Part shown: positions 57,810-63,147 of the stretch, piece after piece
Layout of the letters: each line of letters begins with the position of its first letter
Position numbering within the stretch: the first letter of the stretch is position 1
Assembly: GCA_011391865.1 (NCBI GenBank)
Contig: JAABPV010000054.1
Span: 1 to 63,147 of the forward strand
DNA length: 63,147 nt
DNA from: Desulfobulbaceae bacterium
Lineage (GTDB): Bacteria; Desulfobacterota; Desulfobulbia; Desulfobulbales; Desulfobulbaceae
Reading direction: 5' to 3'
Translations under genes and position numbers: made by a program
Notes under the pieces: generated by a model
The model's input: only the letters and a program-made list of their open reading frames with translations
What the model was told of the DNA's origin: nothing
The model's database searches: none

Positions 57810-59534
57810 ATGCGTTTTGATCCGGCAAAAGCAACCCTCCGTCTGGCTCTGGCTCTCTGGTTGGCGGTGACCTTCGCCGCTTTGGCAGGAATGTACCAGC
57901 TCTGGTGGCAGCGCGAGCGGGTGCTGTATCTCGGCAAAAGTCTTGCGCAGCAGCGGGAGACCGTCTTTCAGCGGGCGGGCATTCCCCCAGAGCTGGTTGG
58001 GCAGACCGCCGCGCTGGCGCAGCAGTGGCCGCAGGATCTCCGCTACAAGGGCAAGGGCGACGTCAATGCGCTCTCCTATGTCAAGTATTTGCTGATTCCC
58101 CGCATTCCAGTTCAAGACGCAGAGCATGTCCTCAGGGTGAAAGGGGCAGCACTGACTGTTCCTGACGGCCAGCTTGTTCCTGCGCCGCCTGCGGACGCGC
58201 CCGCAGCGGAACAGGCCACACCAAAGGGGCTGCTGCTCGCCTTCGCTGTTCTGCTCGGCTGGGCCGCGCTGCTGCGCAAAATCTGGCGTGGACGCACCAC
58301 TTGGCCCGAAGCCTTGGCCTTGGCCTGCCTGTTCGTCACACTCCTGACCCTGCCGACCCGCTTTTTCTTCCTCTCCGCTCAACCGGCCTTTGGCGGGGCG
58401 ATAGTCCTTGCCCTGGTTGGCTGGGCGACGCTGCTGGCGAACACGCTCCTCAGCATCATACAGAAGCAAGACAAGGCTGCGCCGCCTGCTGTCAGCGTGA
58501 GCAGAGGCGAGCGGCTATTCGCCACGGTGCTTGTCGGCATCATTGCTGCCGGGCTGCTCTGGAGCTTCCTCATGGCGGTCGTTGTCGTGCCTGATGACTG
58601 GGATGCGTGGGCGATCTGGGGCAGCAAGGCAAAGGTGCTGGCCCTTGGCAGCGGGCCGCTTGAGGACGTGACCCGTTTTGGCCATGCAGACTATCCGCTG
58701 CTCTGGCCGACCATCTGGGCCTTCTCTGGTTGGTTCGCTGGTGGTTGGGAGGAGTGCTGGAGCAAGGGTTGGGGCGCGGTGTTTCTTCTGCTCTGCGTCT
58801 GGGAAATGGCCAGCACAGTGACAGCGCAGAGCGGCAACCGCACTGCCGGGCTGCTGGCTGCCGCGCTCTTGGTCTCGGTCCCTAATGTGCCGCTGCTCGC
58901 CTCGTGGGCGTATGCCGAAGCCCCGCTCTGGCTGATGATGACCTGCGGCCTAGCCTGCTTCCTCCGCTGGCGGAGCAAAGAAGGCCGCAGGGCGGATGCC
59001 GTCCTTGCCGGACTGTTCGCCGCTGCTGCCGCGCACACGAAAAACGAGGGCCTGCTCTTCGCGGTGCTGCTTGGCCTGCTGCTGCTGTTGAGCGGGCGGC
59101 GGCGTAAAGATGTCCTGTTTGCGCTGCTCGCCTTCACGCTTTGCTACCTGCCGTGGTTCTGGTGGACACGGCTGCATCTTGATCTTGGCGCAGCCGTGCC
59201 GCAGCATTGGGATGCAAACAACCTGCGGCGGGCCGCCAGCCGGATTGCTCCGGCCATGGAAGCGATTTTCGGCATGTGGAAGGACGTGCGGCAATGGAAC
59301 ATTGTTGGCGCAGGGCTTGGTCTTGCCGTGCTTGGAACAGTGCTCAGGCGCAGACCAGACGCGGCTCTGCTGCTCCTGCCAACCGGGCTTCTCCTCGGCT
59401 GTTTCGCAGTTATTCTTTTCAATGCCAACGAGATATACTGGCAGATCGGGACAGCGTGGAACCGGCTGACCGTGCAGGCCTTGCCGCTGTTTTTAGTCGT
59501 GCTGACGGCAAGAGAAGGTAGAACGCAAGGGTGA
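57810..59534 (+). CDS. GT-C type membrane glycosyltransferase
   Basis: 574 aa with about 12 helices. A long first periplasmic loop (50-130) precedes the membrane core. DDWDAWAIW near residue 268 has the acidic pair in a periplasmic loop expected of GT-C catalysis, and HTKNEGLLFAVLLG near 405 matches conserved helix motifs of polyprenyl-P-sugar-dependent transferases (ArnT/PMT-like). It probably uses the lipid-linked sugar made by the 55800 gene product. Last gene of the operon; a 23-bp repeat array follows. Confidence 0.8.
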   Translation: MRFDPAKATLRLALALWLAVTFAALAGMYQLWWQRERVLYLGKSLAQQRETVFQRAGIPPELVGQTAALAQQWPQDLRYKGKGDVNALSYVKYLLIPRIPVQDAEHVLRVKGAALTVPDGQLVPAPPADAPAAEQATPKGLLLAFAVLLGWAALLRKIWRGRTTWPEALALACLFVTLLTLPTRFFFLSAQPAFGGAIVLALVGWATLLANTLLSIIQKQDKAAPPAVSVSRGERLFATVLVGIIAAGLLWSFLMAVVVVPDDWDAWAIWGSKAKVLALGSGPLEDVTRFGHADYPLLWPTIWAFSGWFAGGWEECWSKGWGAVFLLLCVWEMASTVTAQSGNRTAGLLAAALLVSVPNVPLLASWAYAEAPLWLMMTCGLACFLRWRSKEGRRADAVLAGLFAAAAAHTKNEGLLFAVLLGLLLLLSGRRRKDVLFALLAFTLCYLPWFWWTRLHLDLGAAVPQHWDANNLRRAASRIAPAMEAIFGMWKDVRQWNIVGAGLGLAVLGTVLRRRPDAALLLLPTGLLLGCFAVILFNANEIYWQIGTAWNRLTVQALPLFLVVLTAREGRTQG

Positions 59535-59537
59535 TCA

Positions 59538-59607
59538 AATCTACGCTAAATCCCTCGACCCAATCTACGCTAATCCCTCAACCTAATCTACGCTAATCCC
59601 TTGACCT
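59538..59607. repeat. Tandem array, three 23-24-bp units
   Basis: AATCTACGCTAATCCCT units start at 59538, 59562 and 59585 (spacing 24 and 23 bp); the first has one extra A. TTTTACG (59609-59615) and CGTAAAA (59634-59640) form a dyad immediately after the array. The rest of the gap to 59777 holds no gene that I can support. Confidence 0.85.
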
Positions 59608-59777
59608 GTTTTACGACCGTTGTTTTTATCGACCGTAAAATACATCTTTGGAAAGGCGGCGGCAGCTCATCCACAGGTTTGCGTCAGTGCCCATTCTCCG
59701 CTTGAACAAACAGCCCGCAAGGAGGATAATCTCTGCAAGCGGCGTGAATGCGGACGGAAACAGAGAGGAACCCAGCG

Positions 59778-61406
59778 ATGGCGAATGAAATCACCTGCAC
59801 CAGCAAAGAGAAATACATCGGTGAGCTGTCAGCGGACGGCAGGCGGCACGGTCACGGACTTTGCCTGTATCCTGACGGCAGCCAGTATGAAGGCGACTGG
59901 CTGAATGATCAGAAGCATGGGTACGGCACCTATTTTGACTCCAACGGCGGCAACTTTTCAGGCGAATGGCAGCACGACCGGAGGCATGGGCACGGCTGCA
60001 TTCAGTGGTCAGGAGAATACAGCGGCGAATGGAAAGATGGCCGCAGGCATGGCAAAGGCAGGCACACTGGTCTGGACGGCTCTTATGACGGCGGCTGGCA
60101 GGACGACAAGCGGCACGGCCACGGCATCCTCACCGGCCCGGACGGCTCGAAATACGATGGCGCATGGCTGGAGAACTGCAAGCACGGCCAAGGCAGCCTG
60201 ACCCTGCGCGACGGGACCAAATACGTCGGCTTATGGAAGAACGATGTCCGCCAAGGTCAGGGCACGATTTTCTTTGCGGACGGCTCCAAATATTTCGGTG
60301 CCTTTGACCAGGACAAGCGGCACGGCCACGGGGTCTTCAGCGCGCCGGACGGCTCGCAATACATCGGCAAATGGGCTGAGGACGAGCGCGGCGGCTGGGG
60401 TACCTGCACCTACGCCGATGGCAGCAAATACACTGGCTCGTGGGAGCGCAATCTGCGGCACGGCCAAGGTGTCTGCTCTTTTCCCGACGGCTCAAAATAT
60501 GACGGCCAATGGCGCGGCGACCTCAGGCACGGCAAAGGCACCTGCCTCTATCCCGGTGGCGATGAGTATGTCGGCGAATGGGCAAAGGGGCAGCGGCATG
60601 GTTACGGCGTGTACACATACGCCAACGGCGACCGCTACAGCGGCGAGTGGATGGACGGCATGAAGCATGGTGCCGGCACCTACACCACCGCCAGCGGCAG
60701 CAAGTATACCGGCGACTGGCGGCATGATCGGATGCACGGGCGAGGAGTGCATGTCTCCGCTGACGGCGAGCGGCACGACGGGCAGTTTCAGAACAATCAG
60801 CGGCACGGCTCCGGGGTCTTCACCTTCCTCTCCGGCAATGTTTACGCAGGCCAGTGGCTGCGCGGCATGATGGACGGCCACGGCACGCTGACCATGCCGG
60901 ACGGCACGGTGTATGAGGGCGACTGGCGCAGCGGCTACATGCACGGCGAAGGCTCGCTCTCCTTCCCGGACGGCACTGTGTATAAAGGTGAATGGAAGGA
61001 GGACAAGAAGCACGGCCAAGGTGCCTGCGTCTATCCTGATGGCAGGAAATACTCCGGCACGTGGCGGGATAACATGCAGAACGGCTACGGCACCTGCGCC
61101 TACCCGGACGGCTCTGTGTACAAAGGCAAATGGAAAGACGGCATCCGGCACGGCGAGGGCAGTCTCACCGACCCGGACGGCGACACCTACACCGGCGGCT
61201 GGCAGGACGACAAGCGGCACGGCAAGGGTTCTCTGACCGGTGCCAAGGGCCAGAGCAAGCAGGGCTGGTGGGCGAACGACAAGTATGTCGGCGCAAACCA
61301 GCCGGAACGCAAGGAGGAGAAGGACAAAGACTTCTTCGACACGCTGGGCGGCGATTTGGAGGATGCCGCCAACATGGTCAGCGACGAGGATGACGATGAT
61401 TTCTGA
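59778..61406 (+). CDS. Large MORN-repeat protein
   Basis: 542 aa, no signal peptide. I count about 21 consecutive 23-residue MORN units (YxGxWxxDxRHGxGxxxxxDGS), e.g. KYDGQWRGDLRHGKG, VYEGDWRSGYMHGEG, followed by an acidic tail (DFFDTLGGDLEDAANMVSDE). MORN stretches form extended beta-hairpin rods that bind proteins or membranes in eukaryotes; bacterial roles are little known. GAGAGGA is about 9 nt upstream of the ATG at 59778. It converges on the zinc-ribbon gene (6-bp gap). Confidence 0.9.
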   Translation: MANEITCTSKEKYIGELSADGRRHGHGLCLYPDGSQYEGDWLNDQKHGYGTYFDSNGGNFSGEWQHDRRHGHGCIQWSGEYSGEWKDGRRHGKGRHTGLDGSYDGGWQDDKRHGHGILTGPDGSKYDGAWLENCKHGQGSLTLRDGTKYVGLWKNDVRQGQGTIFFADGSKYFGAFDQDKRHGHGVFSAPDGSQYIGKWAEDERGGWGTCTYADGSKYTGSWERNLRHGQGVCSFPDGSKYDGQWRGDLRHGKGTCLYPGGDEYVGEWAKGQRHGYGVYTYANGDRYSGEWMDGMKHGAGTYTTASGSKYTGDWRHDRMHGRGVHVSADGERHDGQFQNNQRHGSGVFTFLSGNVYAGQWLRGMMDGHGTLTMPDGTVYEGDWRSGYMHGEGSLSFPDGTVYKGEWKEDKKHGQGACVYPDGRKYSGTWRDNMQNGYGTCAYPDGSVYKGKWKDGIRHGEGSLTDPDGDTYTGGWQDDKRHGKGSLTGAKGQSKQGWWANDKYVGANQPERKEEKDKDFFDTLGGDLEDAANMVSDEDDDDF

Positions 61407-61412
61407 GGCGGC

Positions 61413-62459
61413 TTAGGCGGCGAAGTCCGCCACTTCCTCGCCGTCAATGTGCACCGGCAGACTGGGCGCGTCTGGCTGCGGCGGCAGGCTGATCAGCACC
61501 GGGGCAATTTTCACCGTTTCAGGGCGTTCCTCCTGCCCGGCAGACTTGAGCAAGCCTGCCGCCGTGACCTGAAGGCCCAGCTCCGCCCAAGCGGCGACAT
61601 CTTCCGGCGGGCAGTCAGCCAAGCTGATCACCGTCCTGCGGTCAATTTCTTCCAGATGCGGCTGTAGAGCCGACGTGAGTTCCTGATCCTGCCAGAGCAG
61701 GAAGGCGTACAGCACCTTGGCCTCCAGCCAGCGTTTCTCCGCCTTGGCCTTGTGCGCCGCCGCTGTCAGCCGCCCGCTGATCTCCTTCCGCTTGGCCAGC
61801 AAGGCGAACAGCGGGGCCAGCTCCTGCTCTGTTTCTGGGAATTCGCTGATCAGCGCCTTCAGCTTTTCTTGGGCGGCGAAATATAGACTGCTGCCGAAGC
61901 AGTCCCGCACTTCCTGAATCCGGCTGCGCTTGACCTCCTCGATCTTGGCAAGCGCGGCGGCGGCTTCCTCCTTGTGCCGCTCGTCGCCGCTGATCTGCTG
62001 GAAGAGCGTCCGCGCCGCCGCGTGCTGATGCTGCTCAAGCAGAGCCGCCGCCTGCTCAAGTTTGCTGCTGTTGCCGATGTGCCGCTCGGCCCGGCGGCGC
62101 AGGGTGATGATCTTTTCCGACAGACCCGGATCAAAGGCCTTGATGTTGCGCAGCAGCAGAATAGTCTCGCTGTACTCGCCCTTGCTGAACAACGCCTGCG
62201 CCTGCCGGTATTTGTCGGCAATGCTGAGGTCGCGGTTGATATTGGAAATCAGCAGGATGAAGTCGCCTTTGCTGTCCGGGAACTCATTCGACAGCCGCTG
62301 CGCCAGCTCCTTGGCCTTTTCCAGCTCGCCCGCGCTGATCAGGCGATAGACCTGGCCGGTCTGCTCCTGCTTTTTCTGCTCATATTCGGCAAAAACGAGC
62401 TTGCAGGCACTGCATTGGCCGCCGTCAGTCTTCTGTTTGCATTTCGGACAGATTTTCAT
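61413..62459 (-). CDS. Zinc-ribbon protein with a long helical (TPR-like) domain
   Basis: 348 aa. The N-terminal ribbon CPKC-x8-CSAC (residues 4-21) is followed by about 290 residues of helical repeats with TPR-like spacing (EKAKELAQRLSNEFPDSKG; LFSKGEYSETILLLRNIKAFD; AAQEKLKALISEFPETEQEL). The C-terminus is acidic and Pro-rich. It overlaps the upstream gene's 3' end by 35 bp. Cytosolic adaptor-like; function unknown. Convergent with the MORN gene. Confidence 0.75.
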   Translation of the reverse strand: MKICPKCKQKTDGGQCSACKLVFAEYEQKKQEQTGQVYRLISAGELEKAKELAQRLSNEFPDSKGDFILLISNINRDLSIADKYRQAQALFSKGEYSETILLLRNIKAFDPGLSEKIITLRRRAERHIGNSSKLEQAAALLEQHQHAAARTLFQQISGDERHKEEAAAALAKIEEVKRSRIQEVRDCFGSSLYFAAQEKLKALISEFPETEQELAPLFALLAKRKEISGRLTAAAHKAKAEKRWLEAKVLYAFLLWQDQELTSALQPHLEEIDRRTVISLADCPPEDVAAWAELGLQVTAAGLLKSAGQEERPETVKIAPVLISLPPQPDAPSLPVHIDGEEVADFAA

Positions 62460-62877
62460 TGCTCGCAATTATTCCGTTTTCTTCAGAATATGGATAAATC
62501 GTCACTGAACACGTGGCGTTGACTGCCGCCATCGCTTGCAGCACCGCGTTCGGCAGGATGAAAGACGCTTCTTGCGGCCACTTGTTTGTTGCTTCATAGC
62601 CGATATTAAAATCACGCTTTGTCAGCCTGCGCCACTCTTCCTTTGCTGTTGCGCTCATCTTGCTGATGAGCTTGATCAATGGCAAGATGTCATCTTCAGG
62701 CCTGCGTTCTTTGTCCGAACTATAAGTCCGCTGCGATTCGATGCAGGCTGACCATGTCCCATTTTCTTCTTTCCCGTAATGCAGAATTGAGAAGGATCCA
62801 AGCTCCATCAGCACGGTGTTGAACGGCTCTTCACCAAGCAGGTCCAAATCAGTGTTGAGATAGCCGTTATATGGCAT
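62425..62877 (-). CDS. Unrecognised 150-aa protein
   Basis: No membrane helix or signal. Distinct segments are GYLNTDLDLLGEEPFNTVLM, SILHYGKEENGTWSACIES and FILPNAVLQAMAAVNATCS. AT-richer than its neighbours, with mixed alpha and beta composition. It overlaps the zinc-ribbon gene by 35 bp in another frame, so the two are likely co-transcribed. I do not recognise the family. Confidence 0.6.
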   Translation of the reverse strand: MPYNGYLNTDLDLLGEEPFNTVLMELGSFSILHYGKEENGTWSACIESQRTYSSDKERRPEDDILPLIKLISKMSATAKEEWRRLTKRDFNIGYEATNKWPQEASFILPNAVLQAMAAVNATCSVTIYPYSEENGIIASNENLSEMQTED

Positions 62878-62934
62878 ACACTTCTCCCGGTTCTGCCGCC
62901 TATCCTGTAATCACTGCCAGCGGCAGGGCGGGCT

Positions 62935-63147
62935 TCAGCGGTCGAGCATTTCCAGCAGGTCTGGGGCATCTTCGCAGGCCAGTTCTGCCAAGGCATAGAA
63001 TTCGGACATGGCACTGTCCAAGGCATCCATCTTCTCATCCCGCTCCTTAGTTGCCTGCTGGGCCTCGCCGGTCTCTTTGGCCTGAATGATGTTGGCCTGT
63101 TCCGCAGCATTGACCAGAGCCTTGGCCGCGTTGACGGCAGCCAACGG
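62935..63147 (-). CDS. C-terminus of an Ala/Glu-rich helical protein (5' end off window)
   Basis: 70 codons from the window edge to a TGA at 62935-62937; the frame is open at base 63147, so the start may be outside. Rich in Ala, Glu, Lys and Gln with coiled-coil-like spacing (VNAAKALVNAAEQANII; KERDEKMDALDSAMSEFYAL) and ending PDLLEMLDR. Not recognised. Confidence 0.55.
   Translation of the reverse strand, partial: PLAAVNAAKALVNAAEQANIIQAKETGEAQQATKERDEKMDALDSAMSEFYALAELACEDAPDLLEMLDR

Noticed and set aside
1-63147. tRNA, rRNA, riboswitch or transposase
   Set aside because: I looked for T-loop sequences, terminal stems, rRNA-like blocks, purine/TPP/cobalamin riboswitch cores and DDE transposases; nothing convincing was seen by eye, though a covariance-model scan could still find a small RNA.

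Overview
The window is a GC-rich chromosomal segment from a Gram-negative bacterium. LPS genes (gmhB, kdsA, kdsC, lptC), a BamE-type lipoprotein, MazG, nitrogen-fixation genes (nifV, nifA) and a purD-purE fusion are all present. The gene set looks most like Desulfobacterota (Desulfobulbales-like); this is inference from gene content, not a placement. I see no tRNA, rRNA, CRISPR array or insertion sequence.

Layout. 1-2.4 kb: gmhB, an OmpA-tail remnant and mazG facing a small conserved gene, a SlyD-like FKBP and two tiny genes. 2.4-6 kb: a gene broken by an in-frame amber codon, a two-helix membrane protein with a TPR partner, then hisI, hisG and engB. 5.9-9.1 kb: nifV and nifA on the minus strand, separated by a 23-bp tandem array and a 28-bp palindrome. 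9.2-17.3 kb: an SDR-like protein, a primase-helicase with a decayed Toprim site, an acyltransferase with an SGNH domain, a TPR protein, purDE and tsaC. 17.4-22.1 kb: two cold-shock genes, an ABC-F ATPase, a DEAD-box helicase and GlsB. 22.2-29.2 kb: an M23 peptidase whose tail is antisense to tmk, then minus-strand pdxA-tmk, kdsA-kdsC-lptC and algH. 29.4-34.4 kb: an orphan LivJ-like lipoprotein, a Spy/CpxP-like protein with Cpx-like boxes upstream, and an AT-rich Cache plus pentameric-channel-like protein. 34.5-40.9 kb: a MacAB-type exporter split by a 3-kb block of minus-strand accessory genes, including an apparent antitoxin-toxin fusion. 41.3-44.4 kb: a three-gene polyprenyl-phosphate sugar-transfer cassette. 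44.4-51.2 kb: Rieske protein, TPR membrane protein, Fn3 protein, coaD, rsmD, pssA, a thioredoxin-like protein, a DedA-like protein and a BamE-like lipoprotein. 51.4-59.5 kb: an envelope-glycan or lipid operon with an AT-rich HEPN-like gene spliced in. 59.8-63.1 kb: a MORN-repeat protein, a zinc-ribbon helical protein and two unknown genes.

Two signals stand out. First, five intergenic tandem-repeat arrays have unrelated sequences but nearly the same unit length (21-24 bp): 7566-7703, 20025-20132, 30707-30828, 39259-39426 and 59538-59607. One is bracketed by 13-bp perfect inverted repeats. Second, the 31816-33921 protein joins a Cache sensor to a domain resembling a pentameric ligand-gated ion channel. 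Several AT-rich patches (3.0-3.5, 13.1-13.9, 31.8-33.9, 37.3-37.8, 40.9-41.3 and 55.2-55.8 kb) mark probable acquired segments.
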